DNA of 64,000 nt. It comes from Streptomyces sp. CB02056. GTDB taxonomy: Bacteria > Actinomycetota > Actinomycetes > Streptomycetales > Streptomycetaceae. Below, in pieces: positions 29,129 to 36,938 of the stretch. The notes beneath the pieces were generated by a model. It searched no databases. It saw nothing but the letters and a program-made list of their open reading frames with translations, and was not told the DNA's origin. Every line of letters begins with the position of its first letter. The stretch's first letter is position 1. The position numbers and the translations under genes are program-made. The DNA lies in contig NZ_LIPD01000002.1 in assembly GCF_001905545.1 (NCBI RefSeq), positions 558,001 to 622,000 of the forward strand. The letters run 5' to 3'.

Positions 29129-30388
29129 TCAGGAGATCGAGAAGCCCATCTGGTTGACCACCGGCGTCATCGGCACGTACAGCACCTGCGCATAGCAGGT
29201 CGTCTGGTGCGCCGTCGATCCGGGCGGGCAGGCGACCTCCGAGCGGGCGGCGACGATCACGCCGCGGGCCTCCATGTCGCCGTTCGGGCCGGACGGGTTC
29301 GCCAGTGCGGGGCCGCCGCTGTCGCCCTTCGCGGCGACCGCCCGGCGGTCGCCGCCCTTCGACTCCGCGATGTCCACCGGCTTGATCTTGGTGCCCTCGT
29401 CGTTCGTCGTCTCCACGTCGACCCGCTTGACCTGCACGTCGCACCTCCACCCCGACTGGGCGCCGCTCAGGCAGATCAGGTCCCCGACGTTGTTCCGCCC
29501 GGCGCCGTACGTGTGCCGGGACGAGCCGCCGTTGTCCGACCAGGAGCCGTCGTAGAACCGGCCGCCGCCGTTCCCGTTGACCGCGATCATGCCGACGTCC
29601 AGGCCGTTGCCGACCGCGGCCAGGTCGCCGATGTAGCTGCCGGTGCCGTTGTAGTACCGGCCGCCGCCGCAGTGCGCGGCGGTCAGCACCACCTTCGTCC
29701 CGCCCTTCCAGCCGCTGAACGCCGTCGAGCAGAACGACGCCTTTCCGGTGTTCACCTCGGCGCCCGCGTAGTACGGCGCGCTGTCGGAGTGCCGGTTGCC
29801 GGACAGCGCCACCGGTGTCTCCTCGACGCCGGCCGACACCGGCATCCCGGCGATCTCGGCGGCCCGCGAGGAGTACGCCTGCACGGTCGCGTCGCCGCCG
29901 GTCAGCTGCTTCGCCGGCGCCGGCGCGTACGTGATCGCGATGGCGGTGCCGTCCTCCTGCGGGCCGATCGACGTCCACGCGTCCCGCGCCACCGCGGCCG
30001 TGAACCGGTCGATCGCGGCGCGCATCTCCGCGCGGGAGTACGGGCTCGGATGGACGTCGACGGTGTAGCCGGGGCCGACGTCCGCGGCGTTCGCGTCCAG
30101 CAGGGAACGGACCTGGGCCGGGGTCTCGCCCTTCCAGTAGATGTCGGCGTGCTGGTTCGCCGCGTCGATCACCGTCCCGGCGTAGCCGGCCGCCGCCGGA
30201 TCCCGGGACTCCACCCACTCCTGCACCGGGTCCGTCATGTGGTGGAGCAACTGCTGGGCCTTCGGATCGCGGAGCACCGGCAGGGTCACCGACAGGTAGG
30301 GCTCGTCCTTCACGACGTCGGCGGCCATCAGGGCGGAGGCGACCACGGTGGTCAGGGCCAGGGACAGCACGAGGCTTGAGCGGCGCAC
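29129..30388 (-). CDS. Secreted trypsin-like serine protease
   Basis: A 419-residue chymotrypsin-fold (S1) protease. GTG 30388 is chosen because AAGGA lies 8 bases upstream; another GTG at 30424 is possible. A hydrophobic signal segment (about residues 5-22) is followed by a long propeptide-like region, then the catalytic domain from about residue 195. The triad is His239 (LTAAHC), Asp264 (NGLDVGMIAV) and Ser357 (KGDSGGPA). Six cysteines can form disulfides, two of them in FCSTAFSGW and TAAHC. The large N-terminal part, about 190 residues, is longer than in small trypsins and may be an inhibitor pro-domain. Substrate unknown. Confidence 0.85.
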   Translation of the reverse strand: MRRSSLVLSLALTTVVASALMAADVVKDEPYLSVTLPVLRDPKAQQLLHHMTDPVQEWVESRDPAAAGYAGTVIDAANQHADIYWKGETPAQVRSLLDANAADVGPGYTVDVHPSPYSRAEMRAAIDRFTAAVARDAWTSIGPQEDGTAIAITYAPAPAKQLTGGDATVQAYSSRAAEIAGMPVSAGVEETPVALSGNRHSDSAPYYAGAEVNTGKASFCSTAFSGWKGGTKVVLTAAHCGGGRYYNGTGSYIGDLAAVGNGLDVGMIAVNGNGGGRFYDGSWSDNGGSSRHTYGAGRNNVGDLICLSGAQSGWRCDVQVKRVDVETTNDEGTKIKPVDIAESKGGDRRAVAAKGDSGGPALANPSGPNGDMEARGVIVAARSEVACPPGSTAHQTTCYAQVLYVPMTPVVNQMGFSIS

Positions 30389-30502
30389 GAGCGGGTCCTT
30401 CCGGTGGGCCGATGGGGTCGACACTCAGCGTAGGGAGGAATGAACGGTCCGCTACGGTCCGGAAGTCGAGGGCGGGCCGCCGATGGTTGCACGGCCGAGG
30501 AG

Positions 30503-30544
30503 ACGCGCCCCCGGGAGGGGCGTGACGGCCTCCCGGGGGCGCGT
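30503..30544 (-). terminator. Strong hairpin after an orphan minus-strand 3' end
   Basis: A perfect 16-bp stem (30503-30518 and 30529-30544; arm ACGCGCCCCCGGGAGG) with a 10-base loop. It sits 11 bases past a minus-strand stop codon but no intact gene precedes it. Confidence 0.6.
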
Positions 30545-30637
30545 GGGGCGGGCGGTCAGGCGTTCTGCGCCCCGGACCCCGCGACTGCCGCGAGGAGACC
30601 GTTCCTGCGGGGTGAGGACGCGTCAACGGCCTTCGCC

Positions 30638-30670
30638 GCGTGAGAAGTCGGACCGGCCGACTTCTCATGC
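30638..30670. repeat. Palindromic repeat P5
   Basis: Arms GCGTGAGAAGTCGG (30638-30651) and CCGACTTCTCATGC (30657-30670), one G-T pair, loop ACCGG. It lies in a divergent gap, next to the orphan minus-strand 3' end. Confidence 0.9.
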
Positions 30671-30681
30671 CCGCCGGTCGG

Positions 30682-30738
30682 TACCATCGACGCGTGAACC
30701 TGTACTGGCACGTCGTGCTGCCACCGCTCAGCGCCTGA
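30682..30738 (+). CDS. Possible 14-residue leader peptide upstream of the EamA gene
   Basis: A -10-like TACCAT (30682-30687) is followed 7 bases later by GTG 30694, the spacing of a leaderless mRNA. The frame encodes MNLYWHVVLPPLSA and stops at 30736-30738. Downstream, GGGCGCGCGC (30741-30750) can pair with GCGTGCGCCC (30813-30822), and a second stem GCCGCC/GGCGGC (30796-30801, 30809-30814) would compete with it. The arrangement resembles a translational attenuator controlling the transporter. No such leader is known to me for this family; the call is inference. Confidence 0.4.
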   Translation, partial: YHRRVNLYWHVVLPPLSA

Positions 30739-30874
30739 TCGGGCGCGCGCTTCGGTGGCTTGACCCCCCCACGACCCCGGCTCGGCCCGACAGTGGCCGC
30801 CGTGGGTCGGCGGCGTGCGCCCGTTCTCGGAAACCCGTTCCCCTGACGGTCTTCGACGACGGAAGTTCACGACT

Positions 30875-31819
30875 GTGCCGAATCGTTTGTCCTCACCTGC
30901 CCGCACCCTCCCCACGGCCCCCCGCCGCGCCCGCCGTACCCGCCCGCGTGGCGGCGTGGCGCCGATCCTGACCGCCGCCGTGCTCTGGGGCACCACCGGG
31001 ACGGCCAGTTCGCTGGCACCCGCGGGCGCCCCGGCCGCGGGAATCGGAGCCGCCGGGCTGGTCCTCGGCGGGCTGCTCCTCTTCCTCACCGACCGCACCG
31101 CCCGCGTACTGCCCCGGAAGTGCGGGCCGCACGAGCGGTGGCTGCTCGCGGCCGGCGCCATCGCGGTCGCCGGATACCCGGTGACCTTCTACCCGGCGGT
31201 GAGCCGTACCGGCGTGGCCGTCGCCACCGTCATCGCGCTCGGCAGCGCGCCCGTGTTCACCGGACTGCTCGGCTGGCTCACCCGACAGGGACGGCCCGGT
31301 GGACGCTGGGCCGGGGCCACCGCGCTGGCCGTACTCGGCTGCGCCCTCCTGGTGCTCGGCCCCGAACTCGCGGGAGGCAGCGCGACGGTGGACCTGCCGG
31401 GCGTGCTCCTGGCCGCGCTCTCGGGACTCTCGTACGCCGTCTACTCGCTGATCGGCGGGCGGCTGATCGCCGGCGGACACCCCTCCGGCGGGGTGATGGG
31501 CGCGATGTTCGGCGGCGGAGCGCTGATCGTCCTCCCGGTGCTGCTGTGCGGCCCCACGGGCTGGCTGCTCACGCCGCGCGGGGCAGGCGTGGTGCTGCAC
31601 CTCGCGGTGATCACCACCTTCCTCGCCTACTGGCTCTTCGGCCACGGCCTGCGCCACACCACCGCCCAGACCGCCACCACCCTGACCCTCGCCGAACCCG
31701 CCGTCGCCGCAGTACTCGGCGTAGCCGCCCTCGGCGAACGCCTGCCCACCGCCTCCTGGTACGGCCTCGCCATCCTCGCCGGAGGCCTGGCCTTCCTGGC
31801 CCTCCCAGCCCGCCGGTAG
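30875..31819 (+). CDS. EamA/DMT-family transporter
   Basis: A 314-residue membrane protein with about ten helices and two EamA repeats, of the RhaT/YdcZ-like drug and metabolite superfamily (APILTAAVLWGTTGTASSLAP at the start, GLSYAVYSLIGGRLI in the second half, TLTLAEPAVAAVLGVAALGE near the end). GTG 30875 has GGAAG 9 bases upstream; an earlier in-frame GTG (30815) would fall within the possible attenuator. Substrates of the family are metabolites or amino acids and cannot be told here. The last 19 codons are repeated, decayed, six times in the array downstream. Unlike those copies, the intact gene has no palindrome right after its stop. Confidence 0.88.
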   Translation: MPNRLSSPARTLPTAPRRARRTRPRGGVAPILTAAVLWGTTGTASSLAPAGAPAAGIGAAGLVLGGLLLFLTDRTARVLPRKCGPHERWLLAAGAIAVAGYPVTFYPAVSRTGVAVATVIALGSAPVFTGLLGWLTRQGRPGGRWAGATALAVLGCALLVLGPELAGGSATVDLPGVLLAALSGLSYAVYSLIGGRLIAGGHPSGGVMGAMFGGGALIVLPVLLCGPTGWLLTPRGAGVVLHLAVITTFLAYWLFGHGLRHTTAQTATTLTLAEPAVAAVLGVAALGERLPTASWYGLAILAGGLAFLALPARR

Positions 31820-32109
31820 CGGCCCCGGGGGTGCTCGCACTGCAGGAACCCTGCCAAGGGGGCAACTGCGCGATGTGGCCGGGCACTTTCCCCGGCTGCT
31901 GTCCCGGATCGCCTGTGGGGGCGCAGGTCTGTCGGTGAACTGACCGATGCCGTCCGCGCGCTGAGGTTCGTCGTCCGTGCCGTTCCTACTCGACCTGCCC
32001 GGGGCGCCGCACATGGTCCGCAAGGCCGAGTCGCCGTCGCGGGCTCGCCGTCGTGGCCGGAGGGCTGGCCTTCCTGATGCTCCCGGCTCGGCGGTAGGGG
32101 CCTCGGCCC

Positions 32110-32142
32110 GCGCGAGAAGTCGGACCGGCCGACTTCTCGCGC
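32110..32142. repeat. Palindromic repeat P6
   Basis: Perfect 14-bp arms (32110-32123, 32129-32142), loop ACCGG; ends array unit U1. Confidence 0.9.
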
Positions 32143-32351
32143 GAGGGTCCGGGTCACTCGCCGTGCAGGAACTCTGCTGAGGGGAGAGCCGCCCGATGCG
32201 ACGGGGGCTCCGGTCGGCACGGCGTGAGCTGTCGGCCGCAGCCCGGCTTACAGGCGGCCGCGCGGAGGGCCGTCCATGCGGGCTGGTCGGTCGAGGCCTC
32301 GCCGTCCTGGCCTTCCTGGCGCTCCCGGCTCGGCGGAAGGAGCGTTGGTCT

Positions 32352-32384
32352 GCGCGAGAAGTCGGACCGGCCGACTTCTCACGC
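32352..32384. repeat. Palindromic repeat P7
   Basis: Arms 32352-32365 and 32371-32384 with one C-A mismatch near the base, loop ACCGG; ends unit U2. Confidence 0.9.
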
Positions 32385-32768
32385 GAGGACCCCGGTTCGC
32401 TCGCGGTGCGGGAACTCTGCGGAGGGCGGTTTCCGGGGTCAGCTGGGGAGAACCGCGTGATGCGAAGGGGGCTCCGGCCGACCGCGTTCCCCTGTTGCTG
32501 TCCCGGATCGCCTACGGGGACGAGGGCGCGGCCCGCAGGTCTGTCGGTGAACTGGCCGATGCCGTCTGCGCGCTGGGGTTCGTTGTCGGCGAGGCGACGG
32601 CTCCCACGGTGCCGTTCCTGCTCGGACTGGTCGGGGTGCCGCATGTGGTCGGCAACGGCGAGTTGTCGGAGGCGGTCGCGAGGTGGGCTGGTCGGTTGCG
32701 GGCTCGCCGTCCTCGCCGGAGGGTCGGCTTTCCTGATGCTCCCGGCTTTCCGGTTGGTGCGTCGGCCC

Positions 32769-32801
32769 GCGCGAGAAGTCGGACCGGCCGACTTCTCGCG
32801 C
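32769..32801. repeat. Palindromic repeat P8
   Basis: Perfect 14-bp arms (32769-32782, 32788-32801), loop ACCGG; ends unit U3. Confidence 0.9.
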
Positions 32802-33036
32802 GAGGGCCCCGGTTCGCTCGCGGTGGGGGAAGGCTGCTGGGGCGGTGTTCGGGGGCCGCCGGGGTGAGCTGCGGGATGCGAAGGGGGATCCGGGCGGCGA
32901 GCTGTCGGCCGCAGCCCGGTTTGGAGGCGGCCGTGAGGAGGGCCGTTCAGGCGGGCTGGTCGGTCGTGGGCTTGCTGTCCTGGCTGGAGGGTTGGCCTTC
33001 CTGGTGCTTCCGGGGTGGCGGTAGGAGTGTTGGTCT

Positions 33037-33069
33037 GCGCGAGAAGTCGGACCGGCCGACTTCTCGCGT
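33037..33069. repeat. Palindromic repeat P9
   Basis: Arms 33037-33050 and 33056-33069 with a terminal G-T pair, loop ACCGG; ends unit U4. Confidence 0.9.
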
Positions 33070-33304
33070 GATGACCTCGGGGTACTCGTGGCGCAGGAAG
33101 TCTGCGGAGGGCGATTTTCGCGGTCCGCAGGGGTGAGCTGCGGGACGCGACGGGGGATCGGGGCGGCGAGCTGTCGGCCGCAGCCTGGCTTGGAGGCGGC
33201 CGCGCGGAGGGCTGTCCTGGTGGGCCGGTCGGTTGCGGGCTCGCTGCCCTGGCCGGGTGCGGCCTTCCTGGTGCTCCCGGGTCGGCGGTAGGGAGTGCTG
33301 GGCT

Positions 33305-33337
33305 GCGTGAGAAGTCGGACCGGCCGACTTCTCACGC
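33305..33337. repeat. Palindromic repeat P10
   Basis: Perfect arms GCGTGAGAAGTCGG (33305-33318) and CCGACTTCTCACGC (33324-33337), loop ACCGG; both arms differ from P8 at the same pair. Ends unit U5. Confidence 0.9.
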
Positions 33338-33692
33338 GAGGGCCCTGGGCCGCTCGTGGTGGGGGAGGTTGCGGAGGGTGGTTCTCGGGGTTCGTTGGGG
33401 TGAGTTGCGCGATGTGGCGGGGGCTTTGGCCGGGCGCGTTCTCCTGTTGCCGTCCCGGATCGGCTGTGGGGAGGAGGGGGCGGCCCGCAGGGCTGTTGGT
33501 GAACTGGCCGATGTCGTCTGCGCGCTGGGGTTCGTTGTCGGCGAGGCGACGGCTCCCACGGTGCCGTTCCTGCTCGAACTGGTCGGGCGTCGCACGTGGT
33601 CTGCGAGGGCGAGTTGCCGTCGTGGGCTCGCTGACCTGGCCGGGGGTTGGCCTTCTTGGTGCTTCCGGGGTAGCGATAGGGAGTGTTGGTCT

Positions 33693-33725
33693 GCGCGAGA
33701 AGTCGGACCGGCCGACTTCTCGCGC
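33693..33725. repeat. Palindromic repeat P11
   Basis: Perfect 14-bp arms (33693-33706, 33712-33725), loop ACCGG; ends unit U6, 92 bases before the convergent exonuclease stop. Confidence 0.9.
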
Positions 33726-33816
33726 GAGGGCCTCGGGGCACTCGTGGTGGGGGGAGGGAGGGATGCTCCGCCGTTTCCGGAGGCGTGACCGGGGACCGGT
33801 GGTCGCGGGGTGGTCC

Positions 33817-34431
33817 TCAGGTGTCGAGGGTGATGGCGGGCGTCCCGGAGTTCCGGGTGAGGAAGTGCAGCAGCTCGGCGAAGCCGCGCGCGTCGTCGAG
33901 GGCCTTGTGGGTGTGCCGCACGCCGCCGAGCCAGTGCGGGGGCAGCGCCGGTGCCGGGAGGTCCGCGGGCGGTCGGCCGGTCAGTGCCGCCGTGTACGAG
34001 CGCAGGCACAGGGCCGGGCCGTGGAAGAGGAGATCCTGCTCGTAGGGGCCCTGGTGCAGTCCGAAGGAGGTGAACCGGCGCAGGTAGTAGTCGATCCAGG
34101 TTCCGTCGAACGACAGGGGTGCCGCGGCGAACGCCCGCCGGCCGGGCAGGGACCGGACCCACTCGACGTACCCGGTCATGACGTCGGTGACGGGCTCCGG
34201 GTTCGTCGTCGCGGCCTCCCAGGCGCCCGGCTCGGAGTCGAACCACTCCTTCGTGCGCGGGTTCGGGGCCGATCCGGGAAGCGGTTCGAGGACGGCTTCG
34301 AACTCGCCGAAGGTCCGGCCGTCCATGGTCGTGGCCACGGACGCGAAGGACCGCATCGAGTTCGGTCCCGGCCACGGGCCGTCCACCTCGATGTCGGTCA
34401 CCACGTAGGTCCAGTCGCTGAGTTCGGTCAT
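33817..34431 (-). CDS. DEDDh-type 3'-5' exonuclease-like protein
   Basis: A 204-residue protein with the exonuclease layout: VVTDIEVDGPWPG gives the first Asp13 and Glu15, SFDGTWIDYYL a further Asp, and HTHKALDDARGFAELL the HxxxxD motif near residue 175. Such stand-alone proteins resemble the epsilon or RNase T fold. The start ATG 34431 has no ribosome-binding site; a -10-like TACCGT on the minus strand ends 7 bases before it, which fits a leaderless mRNA. It is divergent from a methyltransferase gene and converges on the tandem array. Its substrate (DNA or RNA) cannot be told. Confidence 0.8.
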   Translation of the reverse strand: MTELSDWTYVVTDIEVDGPWPGPNSMRSFASVATTMDGRTFGEFEAVLEPLPGSAPNPRTKEWFDSEPGAWEAATTNPEPVTDVMTGYVEWVRSLPGRRAFAAAPLSFDGTWIDYYLRRFTSFGLHQGPYEQDLLFHGPALCLRSYTAALTGRPPADLPAPALPPHWLGGVRHTHKALDDARGFAELLHFLTRNSGTPAITLDT

Positions 34432-34521
34432 GCGGCCGACGGTACCGCCACGGCCTCCTCCGTCGGTGCGGGTTCACGTGAAGCGGTTGCCTCCGGTGGT
34501 CCCGTTTGATGGGCTGGTCGG

Positions 34522-35295
34522 ATGGGACACACGGGGCAGGAGAGCCGGACGGCGAGGTACGACCGGATCGGCGTCGGGTACCGGCAGGTCCGTCGGCCCG
34601 ATCCGCGGCTGCACGCGTTGATCGGGTCGGCGCTGCGGGGAGCGCGCACGGTGGTCAACGTCGGTGCGGGGGCGGGGTCATACGAGCCGGAGGACGCCGA
34701 GGTCACGGCCGTCGACCCGTCGCAGGTCATGCTCGACCAGCATCCGGGGGAGCGGAAGGTCAAGGCCTCGGCCGAGCAACTGCCCTTCGAGGACGGTGCG
34801 TTCGACGCGGCGATGGCCGTCCTGACCGTCCACCACTGGTCGGACCCGCGGCGCGGGCTGGCCGAGCTGCGGCGGGTCGCGCGGCGGCAGGCGGTGTTCA
34901 CCTGGGATCCGGCGCACCGGCCGCAGCTGTGGCTGCTGGAGGACTACCTGCCGGAGATCAGGGAGTTGGAGGACTCCCGCTTCACGCCGCTGGAGCAGGT
35001 GGTGGAGGCCCTGGACGCGCACACCGTGCTGCCCTTCCCCGTCCCCTGGGACTTCACCGACGGCTTCCAGATCGCCCACTGGCGGCGGCCCGAGCACTAC
35101 CTGGACCCGGTGGTCCGGCAGGCCAGTTCGACCTTCGCGCAGCTGCCGCCGGAGGTGGTCGAGCCGGCCGTCGAGCGGCTGCGGGCCGACCTCGCCTCGG
35201 GGGCGTGGCACCGGCGGTACGCCGACCTGCTCGACCGGGACAGCATGGACTACGGCTACCGCCTGGTCCTCGCCGGCGAGCGGCCGGCCGGGTAG
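34522..35295 (+). CDS. Class I SAM-dependent methyltransferase
   Basis: A 257-residue methyltransferase of the UbiE/Methyltransf_11 kind. Motif I is TVVNVGAGAGSYEP (about residue 43), then VTAVDPSQVML and AMAVLTVHHWSDPRRGL, typical of small-molecule methyltransferases. ATG 34522 lacks a ribosome-binding site. The gene is divergent from the exonuclease gene (90-base gap) and followed by palindrome P12. No neighbouring biosynthetic genes suggest a substrate. Confidence 0.88.
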   Translation: MGHTGQESRTARYDRIGVGYRQVRRPDPRLHALIGSALRGARTVVNVGAGAGSYEPEDAEVTAVDPSQVMLDQHPGERKVKASAEQLPFEDGAFDAAMAVLTVHHWSDPRRGLAELRRVARRQAVFTWDPAHRPQLWLLEDYLPEIRELEDSRFTPLEQVVEALDAHTVLPFPVPWDFTDGFQIAHWRRPEHYLDPVVRQASSTFAQLPPEVVEPAVERLRADLASGAWHRRYADLLDRDSMDYGYRLVLAGERPAG

Positions 35296-35317
35296 GCGTT
35301 CTCGGCGGCTGCCGCCA

Positions 35318-35348
35318 CACAGGAAGTCGGACCGGCCGACTTCCTGTG
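35318..35348. repeat. Palindromic repeat P12
   Basis: A 13-bp perfect stem (CACAGGAAGTCGG, 35318-35330; CCGACTTCCTGTG, 35336-35348), loop ACCGG. The outer arm differs from P1 and both sides match, 22 bases past the methyltransferase stop. Confidence 0.9.
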
Positions 35349-35593
35349 CAGTGCGGCTGGTTGACCGAGGGCCGTGAACGGAGCGCAGGACTCGCAGGTG
35401 CCGATCCCGGGGGTACGAGGACGGCCCCTCGGTGCCGGGTGAAGGCCTGCTGGAGCGCGGTGGCTGTCAGGTCGTCGAGGGGGAGCCGACTTCCGGCGGC
35501 TAGGGTTGGGGCCATCGATCGATGCGCGGGGGCCAAGTCGATTGCCGTAGAGGGATCCTGGCGTCCCCGTCCGCTGCCGAAGGGGCCGCCGTC

Positions 35594-36076
35594 ATGCCGG
35601 ATTCCGCCACGCCCAGCCCGCCCAGCACACCCAGCCCGCTCGACCTGCTCGTCCGCTACCGGCGGGCGATGCTCGACCTGGACGCGGACGCGCTGGCAGA
35701 GCTGTACGCCGAGGACGGGGTGCACGAGTTCCCGTTCCTGTTCCCCGGGATGCCGGAGCGGTACCGGGGGCGGGAGGAGATCCGGGCCGGCTACCGCGCC
35801 GCCTGGGGTGCGAGTGCGGCGCGGCCGCGGGAGATCCGGGAGGTGGCCGTCCATCCGGGGGCCGACCCCGAGGTGCTGACCGTCGAGCAGCAGGTGGTCG
35901 GGACGCTCGCCACCACCGGGGAGCCGTTCACCGTGCCGGGCCTGCTGGTGATGCGCGCCCGGGACGGCCTGCTGGTGCACGTGCGGGACTACATGGACGG
36001 CCTGGGCGTGGCCCACGCGATGGGCCGGCTGGGTGCCGTCGCCGCGCGGCTGGGGGCCGGGGCGGCCGGCAAGTAA
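35594..36076 (+). CDS. NTF2-like (SnoaL-type) protein
   Basis: A 160-residue protein of the nuclear transport factor 2 fold (about residues 15-140): LVRYRRAMLDLDADALAELY then EDGVHEFPFLFPGMPERYRG and LVHVRDYMDGLGVAHAMG. ATG 35594 has AAGGGG 9 bases upstream. SnoaL-like members are cyclases, isomerases or binding proteins of small molecules; no catalytic signature permits a narrower call. The preceding 300 bases hold P12 and an unremarkable non-coding stretch with an ATCGATCGAT run before the gene. Confidence 0.8.
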   Translation: MPDSATPSPPSTPSPLDLLVRYRRAMLDLDADALAELYAEDGVHEFPFLFPGMPERYRGREEIRAGYRAAWGASAARPREIREVAVHPGADPEVLTVEQQVVGTLATTGEPFTVPGLLVMRARDGLLVHVRDYMDGLGVAHAMGRLGAVAARLGAGAAGK

Positions 36077-36083
36077 GAGGGGG

Positions 36084-36120
36084 CGGAGTGGGAAGTCGGA
36101 CCGGCCGACTTCCCACTCCG
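36084..36120. repeat. Palindromic repeat P13
   Basis: A 16-bp perfect stem (CGGAGTGGGAAGTCGG, 36084-36099; CCGACTTCCCACTCCG, 36105-36120), loop ACCGG, between the convergent NTF2-like and TetR genes. It is the longest copy and has yet another outer arm. Confidence 0.9.
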
Positions 36121-36132
36121 TGAGCGGCCCGG

Positions 36133-36888
36133 TCAGAGGGCGAAGTGGGCGGCGATGCCGTCGAGGACGCAGTCGAGGCCGGTTTCGAACTGCCAGTCGG
36201 GGTCGTCCTTGCGGGTGGCCGCGTGGAGGTAGCGCTGGTAGTTGGGGTAGCGGCCGGTGCCCATCAGCCAGGTCATCCGGGGGGCGAGGCCGGCCCGGGT
36301 CTGGTCGCCGTCGGACCAGCCGCGCTCGCGGCGCAGGGTGTTCAGGGTGACCTCGGTGGTGACCGAGCCGTGGACGTAGCCGGTGACGGTGCGGAACACC
36401 GCCATGGTGGTGTCGGCGTCCAGGCCGTGTTCGGCCAGGGCGGCGAACGCGTGCTCGGGGACGGCGAGTTGGTTCGGGCTGAGCGAGAACGGGGTGGCCG
36501 CCCGGACGGTCCACGGGTGGGCCAGGTGCATGGCCCGCAGGTGGAGGGCGAGGGCGCGCATGGTCTCCCGCCAGTCCTTGGCGGGGGCGGCGTCCAGGGG
36601 GAGTCGGCCGTAGACGAAGTCGACCATCAGCTCGATGAGTTCGTCCTTGCCGGAGACGTACCGGTAGGCGGCCATCGGGGCGACGCCGAGTTCGGCGGCC
36701 AGTCGGCGCATGGTGACGGCGTCCAGGCCCTCGGCGTCGGCGACGGCGACGGCGGCCTCGGCGATCCGCTGCGGGGTCAGGGTGGTGCGCGGGGCGGGGG
36801 CCGGGCGGTCCAGGCGCTCCCAGAGTGACGCCGGGGGCCTGTCGTCGCCGGCGGGGGTGTCCCCGGTGGGGGCCTGCTGAGCGGGCAT
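36133..36888 (-). CDS. TetR-family transcriptional regulator
   Basis: A 251-residue repressor. The N-terminal 40 residues are Pro-rich; the helix-turn-helix (about 42-90: RIAEAAVAVADAEGLDAVTM, LGVAPMAAYRYVSGKDEL) is of the TetR type with a C-terminal domain resembling TetR_C_1. The start ATG 36888 has AAGGAG 11 bases upstream. It is divergent from the FMN reductase-MFS operon, and the gap holds two tandem inverted repeats. It probably represses both units and responds to a drug or metabolite exported by the MFS protein; the ligand is unknown. Confidence 0.9.
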   Translation of the reverse strand: MPAQQAPTGDTPAGDDRPPASLWERLDRPAPAPRTTLTPQRIAEAAVAVADAEGLDAVTMRRLAAELGVAPMAAYRYVSGKDELIELMVDFVYGRLPLDAAPAKDWRETMRALALHLRAMHLAHPWTVRAATPFSLSPNQLAVPEHAFAALAEHGLDADTTMAVFRTVTGYVHGSVTTEVTLNTLRRERGWSDGDQTRAGLAPRMTWLMGTGRYPNYQRYLHAATRKDDPDWQFETGLDCVLDGIAAHFAL

Positions 36889-36938
36889 GGGGGCGGGCTC
36901 CTTCCGACTGGGGGTCGGTCCCACCGTAGCACCCTCCT

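Larger units (their letters stand above)
30389..30693. other. Divergent gap between protease and EamA genes
   Basis: It contains the 16-bp hairpin at 30503-30544, a short minus-strand 3' end (stop at 30556-30558, reading back through about 25 codons to palindrome P5), and P5 itself. This looks like the tail of a lost leftward gene with its terminator, truncated at P5. No intact gene is present. Confidence 0.4.
31820..33790 (+). repeat. Tandem array of decayed EamA 3' ends, HEAT-like fragments and palindromes
   Basis: Six head-to-tail units, each ending in a decayed copy of the last 55-60 bases of the EamA gene followed by a palindrome: U1 31820-32142, U2 32143-32384, U3 32385-32801, U4 32802-33069, U5 33070-33337, U6 33338-33725, then a start of a seventh to about 33790. 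U4 and U5 are both 268 bp and about 80% alike by eye. U1, U3 and U6 are the long form and share a frame reading GELADAVCALGFVVGEATAP then TVPFLL (U3, from about 32545); this looks like a HEAT-repeat-type protein family of streptomycetes. U2, U4 and U5 lack that segment and read GELSAAA-like. There is no intact gene; stops and shifts vary between units. Confidence 0.85.

Noticed and set aside
31820..33790. The palindrome-punctuated array as a CRISPR array or integron cassette array
   Set aside because: Units are 242-417 bp with homologous, not unique, content, and the 33-base palindromes are symmetric. No Cas or integrase gene is present, and the palindrome lacks the asymmetric bulges of attC sites.
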